From the NCBI RefSeq assembly GCF_910591885.1, contig NW_025963555.1, positions 3,782,001 to 3,846,000 on the forward strand: a DNA stretch of 64,000 nucleotides, given 5' to 3'. Under the pieces are notes generated by a model. The model made no database searches and had not been told where the DNA came from. It saw nothing but the letters and a program-made list of their open reading frames with translations. Of this stretch, positions 43,264-58,451 are shown piece by piece; the first letter of the stretch is position 1, and every line of letters starts with the position of its first letter. This stretch comes from Bombus terrestris (taxonomy: Eukaryota; Arthropoda; Insecta; Hymenoptera; Apidae). The position numbers and the translations under genes were made by a program.

Positions 43264-46200
43264 GCGTTACTACGTAATAGTACATAACGTCATACGTCAT
43301 ATAGACACACTATGGAACGTTATACGTTATACCGTAGTAGTGCATATCGTTATACGTCATATAGTGGTACAATGTGACGTTATGCGTTATAACGTAGTAG
43401 TACATAACGTTATACGTTACAACGTAGTAGTACATAACGTTATACGTTACTACGTAATAGTACATAACGTCATACGTCATGTAGAGATACAATGAAACGT
43501 TTTACGTTATACCGTAGTAGTTCCTATCGTTATATGTCATTTAGCGGTACAATATGACGTTATACGTTTTAACGTACTAATACATAACGATATACGTTAT
43601 AATGTAATAGTGTATAACGTTAATCGTCGTAACGTAATAGTGTATAACGTTATTCGTTGTAACGAAATAGTGTATAACGTTATGCGTTACTACGTAATAG
43701 TACGTAATGTTATACGTCACATAGTGGTACAATATAACGTTATACGTTAGAACGTAGAGGTACATAACGTTATACGTCATATAGCTGTACAATATAACGT
43801 TATCCGTTGTAACGTAGTAGTACATATCGTTATACGTTATAATGTAATAGTTTATAACGTTATGCGTTACTACGTAATAGTACATAACGTCATACGTCAT
43901 ATAGACGCACAATGGAACATTATACGTTATACCGTATTAGTGCATATCATTATTCGTTATATAGTGGTACAATGTAACGTTATACGTTATAACGTAGTAG
44001 TACATAACGTTATACGTTATAATGTAATATTGTATAACTTTATTCGTCGTAACGTAATAGTGTATAATGTTATTCGTTGTAACGAAATAGTGTATAACGT
44101 TATGCGTCACTACGTAATAGTACATAACGTCATACGTCGCATAGTGATTCAATATAACGTTATACGTTATAACGTAGTAGTTCATAACGTTATACGTCAT
44201 ATAGCTGTACAATATAACGTTATACGTTGTAACGTAGTAGTACATAACGATATACGTTATAATGTAATTGTGTATCACGTTAATCGTCGTAACGTAATAG
44301 TGTATAACGTTACTCGTTGTATCGAAATAGTGTATAACGTTATGCGTTACTACGTAATAGTACGTAATGTTATACGTCACATAGTGGTGCAATATAATGT
44401 TATACGTTATAACGTAGAAGCACAAAACGGTATATGTTATAACGTAGTAGTACATAATGTAATACGTTCTAACGTAGTAGTAGATAATGTTATACGCTAT
44501 AATGTAATATTTTATAACATTATGCATTACTACGTAGTAGTAGGTAACGTCATACGTCATATAGTGATACAATGTAACGTTATACGTTATAACGTAGTAG
44601 AACATAACGTTATGCGTTACTACGTAGTAGTACGTAACGTCATACGTCATATAGTGATACAAAGTAACGTTATACGTTATAACGTAATAGTACATAACGT
44701 CATACGTCGCATAGTGATTCAATAATACGTTATACGTTATAACGTAGTAGTACATAACGTTATACGTTACAACGTAATAGTACATAACGTTATACGTTAC
44801 TACGTAATAGTACATAACGTCATACGTCATATAGAGATACAATGAAACGTTTTACGTTATACCGTAGTATTTCCTATCGTTAAATGTCATTTAGTGGTAC
44901 AATATGACGTTATACCTTTTAACGTACTAGTACATAACGATATACGTTATAATGTAATAGTGTATAACGTTAATCGTCGTAACGTAATAGTGTATAACGT
45001 TATTAGTTGTAACGAAATAGTGTATAACGTTATGCGTTACTACGTAATAGTACATAACGTCATACGTCATATAGACACACAATGGAACATTATACGTTAT
45101 ACCGTATTAGTGCATATCATTATACGTTATATAGTGGTACAATGTAACGTTATACGTTATAACGTAGTAGTACATAACGTTATACGTTATAAAGTAATAG
45201 TGTATAACTTTATTCGTCGTAACGTAATAGTGTGTAACGTTATGCGTTACTACGTAATAGTACATAACGTTATTCGTCATATAGTCATACAATATAACGT
45301 TATCAATTATAACGAAGTAGTACATAACGTTATACATACAACGTAATAGTACATAACGTCATACGTCATGTAGAGATACAATGAAACGTTATACGTTATA
45401 CCGCACTAGTACATACCGTCATCCGTCATATGGTGGTACAGTGTAACGTCTTACGTTATAACGCAGTAGTACATAACGTTATATGTCATATAGTTGTACA
45501 ATACAATGTTATACATTATAACGTAGTAGTACATAACGTTATACGTCATATAGCTGTACAATATAACGTTATACGTTGTAACGTAGTAGTACATATCGTT
45601 ATACGTTATAATGTAATAGTTTATAACGTTATGCGTTACTACGTAATAGTACATAACGTCATACGTCATATAGACGCACAATGGAACATTATACGTTATA
45701 CCGTATTAGTGCATATCATTATACGTTATATAGTGGTACAATGTAACGTTATACGTTATAACGTAGTAGTACATAACGTTATACGTTATAATGTAATACT
45801 GTATAACTTTATTCGTCGTAACGTAATAGTGTATAATGTTATTCGTTGTAACGAAATAGTGTATAACGTTATGCGTCACTACGTAATAGTACATAACGTC
45901 ATACGTCGCATAGTGATTCAATATAACGTTATACGTTATAACGTAGTAGTTCATAACGTTATACGTCATATAGCTGTACAATATAACGTTATACGTTGTA
46001 ACGTAGTAGTACATAACGATATACGTTATAATGTAATTGTGTATCACGTTAATCGTCGTAACGTAATAGTGTATAACGTTACTCGTTGTATCGAAATAGT
46101 GTATAACGTTATGCGTTACTACGTAATAGTACGTAATGTTATACGTCACATAGTGGTGCAATATAACGTTATACGTTATAACGTAGAAGCACAAAACGGT

Positions 46201-46858
46201 ATATGTTATAACGTAGTAGTACATAATGTAATACGTTCTAACGTAGTAGTAGATAATGTTATACGCTATAATGTAATATTTTATAACGTTATGCGTTTCT
46301 ACGTAGTAGTAGGTAACGTCATGCGTTATATAGTGATACAATATAACGTTATACGTTATAATGTAATAGTGTATAACGTTAATCGTCGTAACGTAATAGT
46401 GTATAACGTTATTCGTTGTAACGAAATAGTGTATAACGTTATGCGTCACTACGTAATAGTACATAACGTCATACGTCGCATAGTGAATCAATATAACGTT
46501 ATACGTTATAACGTAGTAGTTCATAACGTTATACGTCATATAGCTGTACAATATAACGTTATACGTTGTAACGTAGTAGTACATAACGATATACGTTATA
46601 ATGTAATTGTGTATCACGTTAACCGTCGTAACGTAATAGTGTATAACGTTACTCGTTGTATCCAAATAGTGTATAACGTTATGCGTTACTACGTAATAGT
46701 ACGTAATGTTATACGTCACATAGTGGTACAATATAACGTTATACGTTAGAACGTAGAGGTACATAACGTTATACGTCATATAGCTGTACAATATAACGTT
46801 ATACGTTGTAACGTAGTAGTACATATCGTTATACGTTATAATGTAATAGTTTATAACG

Positions 46859-49800
46859 TTATGCGTTACTACGTAATAGTAAATAACGTCATACGTCGCA
46901 TAGTGATTCAATATAACGTTATACGTTATAACGTAGTAGTTCATAACGTTATACGTCATATAGCTGTACAATATAACGTTATACGTTGTAACGTAGTAGT
47001 ACATAACGATATACGTTATAATGTAATTGTGTATCACGTTAATCGTCGTAACGTAATAGTGTATAACGTTACTCGTTGTATCGAAATAGTGTATAACGTT
47101 ATGCGTTACTACGTAATAGTACGTAATGTTATACGTCACATAGTGGTGCAATATAATGTTATACGTTATAACGTAGAAGCACAAAACGGTATATGTTATA
47201 ACGTAGTAGTACATAATGTAATACGTTCTAACGTAGTAGTAGATAATGTTATACGCTATTTTGTAATATTTTATAACGTTATGCGTTACTACGTAGTAGT
47301 AGGTAACGTCATACGTCATATAGTGATACAATATAACGTTATACGTTATAATGTAATAGTGTATAACGTTATTCGTCGTAACGTAATAGTGTATGACGTT
47401 ATTCGTTGTAACGTAATAGTGTATAACGTTATGCGTTACTACGTAGTATTACGTAACATCATACGTTATATAGTGATACAATGTAACGTTATGCGTTATA
47501 ACGTAGTAGAACATAACGTTATACGTTACTACGTAATATTACACAACGTCATACGTCACATAGTGATACAATATAACGTTATACGTCATAACGTAGTAGT
47601 ACATAACGTTATACGTTATAATGTAATAATTTATAACGTTGTACGTTATAACGGAGTAGAACATAACGTTATGCGTTACTACGTAGTAGTACGTAACGTC
47701 ATACGTCATATAGTGATACAATGTAACGTTATACGTTATAACGTAGTAGTACACAACTTTATACGTTATAATGTAATCGTTTATAACGTTATGCGTTACT
47801 ACGTAGTAGTACGTAACGTCATTCGTCATACAGTGATACAATATAACGATATACGTTATAATGTAATGGTGTATAACGTTATTCGTCGTAACGTAATAGT
47901 GTTTAACGTTATGCGTTACTACGTAATAGTACGTAATGTTATACGACGCATAGTGGTACAATATAACGTTATACGTTAGAACGTAGAAGTACATAACGTT
48001 ATACCTCATATAGATGTACAATATAACGTTATACGTTATAACGTACTAGTACATAACGATATACGTTATAATGTAATAGTTTACAACGTTATGCGTTACT
48101 ACGTAGTAGTACGTAACGTCATACGTCATATAGAGGTAAGATGAAACGTTTTACGTTATAACCTAGCAGTTCATATCGTTATATGTCATTTAGTGGTACA
48201 ATATAACGTTATAAATTATAACGTAGTAGTACATAACTTTATATGTCATATGGTCATGCAATATAACGTTATACGTTATAACGCAGTAGTACATAACGTT
48301 ATACGTTGTAACGCAGTAGTACATATCGTTATGCGTTATAAAGTAATAGCTTATAACGTTATGCGTTATTACGTAATAATACATAACGTCATACGTCATA
48401 TAGAGATACAATGAAACGTTATACGTTATACCGTAGTAGTGCATATCGTTATACGTCATATAGTGGTACAATCTAACGTAATTCGTTAGAACGTAGAAGT
48501 ACATATCGTTATATGTCATATAGTGGTACAATATATCTATATAAATTGTAACGTAGTAGTACATATACTTATACGTTATAATGTAATAGTTTATAACGTT
48601 ATGCGTTACTACGTTATAGCACGTGACGTTACACGTCATATAGTTATACAATGTATCGTTATACGTAATAACGTAATAGTATATAACATTATGTGTCATA
48701 TCGTGATACAATATAACGTTATACGATATAATGTAATAGTGTATAACGTTATTCGTCGTAACGTAATAGTGTAAAGCGTTATGTATTGCTACGTAATACT
48801 TTCTAACGTAGTAGTACATAACGTTATACGCTATAATGTAATATTTTGTGACGTTATGCGTTACTACGTAATAGCACATAACGTCATACGTCACATAGTG
48901 GTACAATATAACGTCAAACGTTATAACGTAGAAGTATGTAACGTTATACGTTACTACGTAATAGTACACATCGTTATACGTCATATAGTGGTACAACAGA
49001 ACGTCATACGTTATAACGCAGTAGTACAGAACGTTATACGTTATAATATAATAGCGTATAATGTTATTCGTCGTAACGTAATACTGTATAACGTTATTCG
49101 TTGTAACGTAATAATGTATAACGTTATGCGTTACTACGTAATAGTACATAACGTTATACGTCATATAGTTATACAATGTATCGTTATACATTATACCGTA
49201 GTAGTGCATATCGTTATATGTCATATAGTGAGACAATGTAACGTTATAAGTTATAAGGTAGTAGTACATATCGTTAAATGTCATATAGTGGTACAATGTA
49301 ACGTTATACGTTATAACATAGTTGTACATAAAGTTATACGTAATATAGTTGTACAATATAACGTTATACGTTATAACGCAGTAGTACGTAACGTTATACG
49401 TCATATAGTGGTACAATATAACGTTATACGTTATAACGTAATAGTATATAACATTATGCGTCATATCTTGATACAATATAACGTTATACGTTGTAGCGTA
49501 ATAGTACATAACGTTATACGCTGTAACGTAGTAGTACATATCGTTATACGTTATAATGCAAAAGTTTATGACGTCATGCGTTACTACGTTATAGTACATA
49601 ACGTCATACGTCATATAGACACACTATGGAACGTTATACGTTATACCGTAGTAGTGCATATCGTTATACGTCATATAGTGGTACAATGTGACGTTATGCG
49701 TTATAACGTAGTAGTACATAACGTTATACGTTACAACGTAGTAGTACATAACGTTATACGTTACTACGTAATAGTACATAACGTCATACGTCATGTAGAG

Positions 49801-52800
49801 ATACAATGAAACGTTTTACGTTATACCGTAGTAGTTCCTATCGTTATATGTCATTTAGCGGTACAATATGACGTTATACGTTTTAACGTACTAATACATA
49901 ACGATATACGTTATAATGTAATAGTGTATAACGTTAATCGTCGTAACGTAATAGTGTATAACGTTATTCGTTGTAACGAAATAGTGTATAACGTTATGCC
50001 TTACTACGTAATAGTACGTAATGTTATACGTCACATAGTGGTACAATATAACGTTATACGTTAGAACGTAGAGGTACATAACGTTATACGTCATATAGCT
50101 GTACAATATAACGTTATACGTTGTAACGTAGTAGTACATATCGTTATACGTTATAATGTAATAGTTTATCACGTTATGCGTTACTACGTAATAGTACATA
50201 ACGTCATACGTCATATAGACGCACAATGGAACATTATACGTTATACCGTATTAGTGCATATCATTATACGTTATATAGTGGTACAATATGACGTTATACG
50301 TTTTAACGTACTAATACATAACGATATACGTTATAATGTAATAGTGTATAACGTTAATCGTCGTAACGTAATAGTGTATAACGTTATTCGTTGTAACGAA
50401 ATAGTGTATAACGTTATGCGTTACTACGTAATAGTACGTAATGTTATACGTCACATAGTGATTCAATATAACGTTATACGTTATAACGTAGTAGTTCATA
50501 ACGTTATACGTCATATAGCTGTACAATATAACGTTATACGTTGTAACGTAGTAGTACATAACGATATACGTTATAATGTAATTGTGTATCACGTTAATCG
50601 TCGTAACGTAATAGTGTATAACGTTACTCGTTGTATCGAAATAGTGTATAACGTTATGCGTTACTACGTAATAGTACGTAATGTTATACGTCACATAGTG
50701 GTGCAATATAATGTTATACGTTATAACGTAGAAGCACAAAACGGTATATGTTATAACGTAGTAGTACATAATGTAATACGTTCTAACGTAGTAGTAGATA
50801 ATGTTATACGCTATAATGTAATATTTTATAACGTTATGCATTACTACGTAGTAGTACGTAACGTCATACGTCATATAGTGATACAAAGTAACGTTATACG
50901 TTATAACGTAATAGTACATAACGTCATACGTCGCATAGTGATTCAATAATACGTTATACGTTATAACGTAGTAGTACATAACGTTATACGTTACAACGTA
51001 ATAGTACATAACGTTATACGTTACTACGTAATAGTCCATAACGTCATACGTCATATAGAGATACAATGAAACGTTTTACGTTATACCGTAGTATTTCCTA
51101 TCGTTAAATGTCACTTAGTGGTACAATATGACGTTATACGTTTTAACGTACTAGTACATAACGATATACGTTATAATGTAATAGTGTATAACGTTAATCT
51201 TCGTAACGTAATAGTGTATAACGTTATTAGTTGTAACGAAATAGTGTATAACGTTATGCGTTACTACGTAATAGTACATAACGTCATACGTCATATAGAC
51301 ACACAATGGAACATTATACGTTATACCGTATTAGTGCATATCATTATACGTTATATAGTGGTACAATGTAACGTTATACGTTATAACGTAGTAGTACATA
51401 ACGTTATACGTTATAAAGTAATAGTGTATAACTTTATTCGTCGTAACGTAATAGTGTGTAACGTTATGCGTTACTACGTAATAGTACATAACGTTATACG
51501 TCATATAGTCATACAATATAACGTTATCAATTATAACGGAGTAGTACATAACGTTATACATACAACGTAATAGTACATAACGTCATACGTCATGTAGAGA
51601 TACAATGAAACGCTATACGTTATACCGCACTAGTACATACCGTCATCCGTCATATGGTGGTACAGTGTAACGTCTTACGTTATAACGCAGTAGTACATAA
51701 CGTTATATGTCATATAGTTGTACAATACAATGTTATACATTATAACGTAGTAGTACATAACGTTATACGTCATATAGCTGTACAATATAACGTTATACGT
51801 TGTAACGTAGTAGTACATATCGTTATACGTTATAATGTAATAGTTTATAACGTTATGCGTTACTACGTAATAGTACATAACGTCATACGTCATATAGACG
51901 CACAATGGAACATTATACGTTATACCGTATTAGTGCATATCATTATACGTTATATAGTGGTACAATGTAACGTTATACGTTATAACGTAGTAGTACATAA
52001 CGTTATACGTTATAATGTAATACTGTATAACTTTATTCGTCGTAACGTAATAGTGTATAATGTTATTCGTTGTAACGAAATAGTGTATAACGTTATGCGT
52101 CACTACGTAATAGTACATAACGTCATACGTCGCATAGTGATTCCATATAACGTTATACGTTATAACGTAGTAGTTCATAACGTTATACGTCATATAGCTG
52201 TACAATATAACGTTATACGTTGTAACGTAGTAGTACATAACGATATACGTTATAATGTAATTGTGTATCACGTTAATCGTCGTAACGTAATAGTGTATAA
52301 CGTTACTCGTTGTATCGAAATAGTGTATAACGTTATGCGTTACTACGTAATAGTACGTAATGTTATACGTCACATAGTGGTGCAATATAACGTTATACGT
52401 TATAACGTAGAAGCACAAAACGGTATATGTTATAACGTAGTAGTACATAATGTAATACGTTCTAACGTAGTAGTAGATAATGTTATACGCTATAATGTAA
52501 TATTTTATAACGTTATGCGTTTCTACGTAGTAGTAGGTAACGTCATACGTCATATAGGGATACAATATAACGTTATACGTTATAATGTAATAGTGTATAA
52601 CGTTAATCGTCGTAACGTAATAGTTTATAATGTTATTCGTTGTAACGAAATAGTGTATAACGTTATGCGTCACTACGTAATAGTAGATAACGTCATACGT
52701 CGCATAGTGATTCAATATAACGTTATACGTTATAACGTAGTAGTACATAACGTTATACGTTACAACGTAGTAGTACATAACGTTATACGTTACTACGTAA

Positions 52801-53442
52801 TAGTACATAACGTCATACGTCATGTAGAGATACAATGAAACGTTTTACGTTATACCGTAGTAGTTCCTATCGTTATATGTCATTTAGCGGTACAATATGA
52901 CGTTATACGTTTTAACGTACTAATACATAACGATATACGTTATAATGTAATAGTGTATAACGTTAATCGTCGTAACGTAATAGTGTATAACTTTATTCGT
53001 TGTAACGAAATAGTGTATAACGTTATGCGTTACTACGTAATAGTACGTAATGTTATACGTCACATAGTGGTACAATATAACGTTATACGTTAGAACGTAG
53101 AGGTACATAACGTTATACGTCATATAGCTGTACAATATAACGTTATACGTTGTAACGTAGTAGTACATACCGTTATACGTTATAATGTAATAGTTTATAA
53201 CGTTATGCGTTACTACGTAATAGTACATAACGTCATACGTCATATAGACGCACAATGGAACATTATACGTTATACCGTATTAGTGCATATCATTATACGT
53301 TATATAGTGGTACAATGTAACGTTATACGTTATAACGTAGTAGTACATAACGTTATACGTTATAATGTAATATTGTATAACTTTATTCGTCGTAACGTAA
53401 TAGTGTATAATGTTATTCGTTGTAACGAAATAGTGTATAACG
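46859..53442. repeat. Zone B HOR, copy 2 (6,584 bp)
   Basis: The same landmark order lies at 47180, 47255, 48803, 49569, 50735, 51548 and 52414. Compared with copy 1 it lacks 90 bp near 50.85 kb. It also re-uses a block of about 0.55 kb, since 52.75-53.31 kb repeats 49.72-50.28 kb at offset 3,029. These account for its different length. Confidence 0.86.
48803..48817. repeat. 15-bp half unit (HOR anchor 6)
   Basis: It lies 6,314 bp from anchor 5. The downstream unit has a private TAATATTTTGTGACG in place of TAATAGTTTGTGACG. Confidence 0.92.
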
Positions 53443-56220
53443 TTATGCGTCACTACGTAATAGTACATAACGTCATACGTCGCATAGTGATTCAATATAA
53501 CGTTATACGTTATAACGTAGTAGTTCATAACGTTATACGTCATATATCTGTACAATATAACGTTATACGTTGTAACGTAGTAGTACATAACGATATACGT
53601 TATAATGTAATTGTGTATCACGTTAATCGTCGTAACGTAATAGTGTATAACGTTACTCGTTGTATCGAAATAGTGTATAACGTTATGCGTTACTACGTAA
53701 TAGTACGTAATGTTATACGTCACATAGTGCTGCAATATAATGTTATACGTTATAACGTAGAAGCACAAAACGGTATATGTTATAACGTAGTAGTACATAA
53801 TGTAATACGTTCTAACGTAGTAGTAGATAATGTTATACGCTATTTTGTAATATTTTATAACGTTATGCGTTACAACGTAGTAGTAGGTAACGTCATACGT
53901 CATATAGTGATACAATATAACGTTATACGTTATAATGTAATAGTGTATAACGTTATTCGTCGTAACGTAATAGTGTGTGACGTTATTCGTTGTAACGTAA
54001 TAGTGTATAACGTTATGCGTTACTACGTAGTATTACGTAACATCATACGTTATATAGTGATACAATGTAACGTTATACGTTATAACGTAGTAGTACATAA
54101 CGTTATACGTTATAATGTAATAATTTATAACGTTGTACGTTATAACGGAGTAGAACATAACGTTATGCGTTACTACGTAGTAGTACGTAACGTCATACGT
54201 ATTATAGTGATACAATGTAACGTTATACGTTATAACGTAGTAGTACACAACTTTATACGTTATAATGTAATCGTTTATAACGTTATGCGTTACTACGTAG
54301 TAGTACGTAACGTCATTCGTCATACAGTGATACAATATAACGATATACGTTATAATGTAATGGTGTATAACGTTATTCGTCGTAACGTAATAGTGTTTAA
54401 CGTTATGCGTTACTACGTAATAGTACGTAATGTTATACGACGCATAGTGGTACAATATAACGTTATACGTTAGAATGTAGAAGTACATAACGTTATACCT
54501 CATATAGATGTACAATATAACGTTATACGTTATAACGTACTAGTACATAACGATATACGTTATAATGTAATAGTATACAACGTTATGCGTTACTACGTAG
54601 TAGTACGTAACGTCATACGTCATATAGAGGTAAAATGAAACGTTTTACGTTATAACCTAGCAGTTCATATCGTTATATGTCATTTAGTGGTACAATATAA
54701 CGTTATAAATTATAACGTAGTAGTACATAACTTTATATGTCATATGGTCATGCAATATAACGTTATACGTTATAACGCAGTAGTACATAACGTTATACGT
54801 TGTAACGCAGTAGTACATATCGTTATGCGTTATAAAGTAATAGCTTATAACGTTATGCGTTATTACGTAATAATACATAACGTCATACGTCATATAGAGA
54901 TACAATGAAACGTTATACGTTATACCGTAGTATTACATATCGTTATACGTCATATAGTGGTACAATCTAACGTAATTCGTTAGAACGTAGAAGTACATAT
55001 CGTTATATGTCATATAGTGGTACAATATAACGATATAAATTGTAACGTAGTAGTACATATAGTTATACGTTATAATGTAATAGTTTATAACGTTATGCGT
55101 TACTACGTTATAGCACGTGACGTTACACGTCATATAGTTATACAATGTATCGTTATACGTAATAACGTAATAGTATATAACATTATGTGTCATATCGTGA
55201 TACAATATAACGTTATACGATATAATGTAATAGTGTATAACGTTATTCGTCGTAACGTAATAGTGTAAAGCGTTATGTATTGCTACGTAATACTTTCTAA
55301 CGTAGTAGTACATAACGTTATACGCTATAATGTAATAGTTTGTGACGTTATGCGTTACTACGTAATAGCACATAACGTCATACGTCACATAGTGGTACAA
55401 TATAACGTTAAACGTTATAACGTAGAAGTATGTAACGTTATACGTTACTACGTTATAGTACACATCGTTATACGTCATATAGTGGTACAATAGAACGTCA
55501 TACGTTATAACGCAGTAGTACAGAACGTTATACGTTATAATATAATAGCGTATAATGTTATTCGTCGTAACGTAATACTGTATAACGTTATTCGTTGTAA
55601 CGTAATAGTGTATAACGTTATGCGTTACTACGTAATAGTACATAACGTTATACGTCATATAGTTATACAATGTATCGTTATACATTATACCGTAGTAGTG
55701 CATATCGTTATATGTCATATAGTGAGACAATGTAACGTTATAAGTTATAAGGTAGTAGTACATATCGTTAAATGTCATATAGTGGTACAATGTAACGTTA
55801 TACGTTATAACATAGTTGTACATAAAGTTATACGTAATATAGTTGTACAATATAACGTTATACGTTATAACGCAGTAGTACGTAACGTTATACGTCATAT
55901 AGTGGTACAATATAACGTTATACGTTATAACGTAATAGTATATAACATTATGCGTCATATCTTGATACAATATAACGTTATACGTTGTAGCGTAATAGTA
56001 CATAACGTTATACGCTGTAACGTAGTAGTACATATCGTTATACGTTATAATGCAAAAGTTTATGACGTCATGCGTTACTACGTAATAGTACATAACGTCA
56101 TACGTCATATAGACACACTATGGAACGTTATACGTTATACCGTAGTAGTGCATATCGTTATACGTCATATAGTGGTACAATGTGACGTTATGCGTTATAA
56201 CGTAGTAGTACATAACGTTA
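53443..56220. repeat. Zone B HOR, copy 3 (partial)
   Basis: Matches copy 2 at offset 6,584, then 6,494 after a 90-bp loss near 54.06 kb. The match ends near 56220, where a TATACTTTATAATG unit and a private TAAGAGAGTATAACG unit replace the expected TATACGTTACAACG unit. Everything after that belongs to zone C. Confidence 0.86.
55297..55311. repeat. 15-bp half unit (HOR anchor 7)
   Basis: It lies 6,494 bp from anchor 6 and is the last one in the window. Zone C downstream has none. Confidence 0.92.
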
Positions 56221-56430
56221 TACTTTATAATGTAATAGTGTATAACGTTATTCGTCGTAACGTAAGAGAGTATAACGTTATTCGTTGTAACGTAATAGTG
56301 TATAACGTTATGCGTTACTACGTAATATTACGTAACGTCATACGTCACATGGTGATACAATGTAACGTTATACGTTATAACGTAGTAGTACATAACTTTA
56401 TACGTTATAATGTAATAGTTTATAACGTTA

Positions 56431-56440
56431 TGCATTAACT
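56431..56440. repeat. 1-bp insertion, shared with 62182-62191
   Basis: TGCATTAACTACG replaces TGCGTTACTACG: one extra A and one substitution, giving a +1 register shift. The identical lesion lies 5,751 bp downstream. Confidence 0.9.
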
Positions 56441-57170
56441 ACGTAGTAGTACGTAACGTCATTCGTCATATAGTGTTTCAATATAACGTTATACGTTATA
56501 ATGTAATAGTGTATAACGTTATTCGTCGTAACGTAATAGTGTTTAGCGTTATGCGTTACTACGTAGTAGTACGTAACGTCATACGTCATATAGTGATACA
56601 ATGTAACGTTATACGTTATAACGCAGTAGTACATAACGTTATACGTTATAATGTAATAGCGTATAACGTTATTCGTCGTAACGTAATACTGTATATCGTT
56701 ATTCGTTGTAACGTAATAGTGTATAACGTTATGCGTTACTACGTAATAGTACATAACGTTATACGTCATATAGTTATACAATGTATCGTTAAACATTATA
56801 CCGTAGTAGTGCATATCGTTATACGTCATATAGTGAGACAATGTAACGGTATAAGTTATAAGGTAGCAGTACATATCGTTATATGTCATATAGTGGTACA
56901 ATGTAACGTTATACGTTATAACATAGTTGTACATAAAGTTATGCGTAATATTGTTGTACAATATAACGTTATACGTTATAACGCAGTAGTACATAACGTT
57001 ATACGTCACATAGTGGTACAATATAACGTTATACGGTATAACGTAATAGTATATAACATTATGCGTCATATCTTGATACAATATAACGTTATACGTTGTA
57101 GCGTAATAGTACATAACGTTATACGCTGTAACGTAGTAGTACATATCGTTGTACGTTATAATGTAATAGT

Positions 57171-57180
57171 GTATTCGTCG
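57171..57180. repeat. 8-bp deletion junction, shared with 62922-62931
   Basis: AGTGTATTCGTCG replaces AGTGTATAACGTTATTCGTCG. The eight bases AACGTTAT, flanked by TAT on both sides, are gone, as expected from slippage. This shifts the register by -8. Confidence 0.88.
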
Positions 57181-58451
57181 TAACGTAATAGTGTTTAACG
57201 TTATGCGTTACTACGTAGTAGTACGTAACGTCATACGTCATATAGTGGTACAATGTGACGTTATACGTTATAACGTTGTAGGACATAACGTTATACTTTA
57301 TAGTGTAATAGTGTATAACGTTATTCGTCGTAACGTAATAGTGTATAACGTTATGCGTTACTACGTAATCGTACATAACGTTATACGTTATAATGTAATA
57401 GTGTATAACTTTATTCGTCGTAACGTAATAGTGTATAACGTTATGCGTTACTACGTTATAGTACATAACGTTATACGTCATATAGTTATACAATATAACG
57501 TTATAAATTAGAACGTAGTAGTACATAACGTTATACATACTACGTAATAGTACATAACGTCATATGTCATATAGAGATACAATAGAACGTTATACGTTGT
57601 AGCGTAACAGTACATAACGTTATACGCTGTAACGTAGTAGTACATATCGTTATACGTTATAATGCAAAAGTTTATGACGTCATGCGTTACCACGTAATAG
57701 TACATAACGTCATACGTCATATAGACACACTATGGAACGCTATACGTTATACCGTAGTAGTGCATATCGTTATACGTCATATAGTGGTACAATGTGACGT
57801 TATACGTTATATCGTAGTAGTACATAACGCTATACTTTGTAATGTAATAGTGTATAACGTTATTCGTCGTAACGTACTAGAGTATAACAATATTCGTTGT
57901 AACGTAATAGTGTATAACGTTATGCGTTACTACGTAGTAGTACATAACGTTATACGTTATAATGTAATAGTGTATAACTTTATTCGTCGTAACGTAATAG
58001 TGTATAACGTTATGCGTTACTACGTAATAGTACATAACGTTATACGTCATATAGTTATACAATATAACGTTATAAATTATAACGTAGTAGTACATAACGT
58101 TATACATACTACGTAATAGTACATAACGTCATATGTCATATGGAGATACAATAGAACGTTATACGTTATACCGTAGTAGTGCATATCGTTATACGTCATA
58201 TAGTGGTACAACATAACGTTATACGTTATAACGTAGTAGTACATAATGTTATACTTTATAATATAATAGTGTATAACGTTATTCGTCGTAACGTAATAGT
58301 GTATAACGTTATTCGTTGTAACGTAATAGTGTATAACGTTATGCGTTACTACGTAATATTACGTAACGTCATACGTCATATAGTGATACAATGTAACGTT
58401 ATACGTTATAACGTAGAAGTACATAACGTTATACGTTACTACGTAATAGTA

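Larger units (their letters stand above)
40545..46858. repeat. Zone B HOR, copy 1 (6,314 bp)
   Basis: Landmarks in order: CACAAAACGG modules (40866, 44421, 46190), the private GCTATTTTGTAAT variant (40941), half unit (42489), ATGACGTCAT (43254-43263) and a 29-bp unit (45324). The length is 14 modulo 30, as expected from one half unit and one 29-bp unit. Translation of the minus strand at 41225-41707 is identical to that at 47539-48021 over 160 codons. Confidence 0.88.
40545..56220. repeat. Zone B: 6.3-6.6-kb higher-order repeat
   Basis: Two full copies and one partial copy. Diagnostic variants absent or rare to the left include TGCAAAAGTTTATGACG, TTTAGCGGTAC, TAGTTCCTATCG, TATGACGACATAG-like changes near 41629, and AGTGAGACAATG. 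The core with the fewest differences between copies spans about 41.2-43.5 kb and its equivalents. Confidence 0.85.
55855..58249. repeat. Zone C repeat, copy 1 (offset 5,751)
   Basis: It matches 61606-64000 to the end of the window. Four unusual lesions are shared: a 1-bp insertion (56431-56440), an 8-bp deletion (57171-57180) and two 29-bp units (57525, 58094). Translations of 56473-57183 and 62224-62934 are identical over 236 codons. The 144-codon stretch from 57682 differs from its partner at two positions. Confidence 0.9.
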
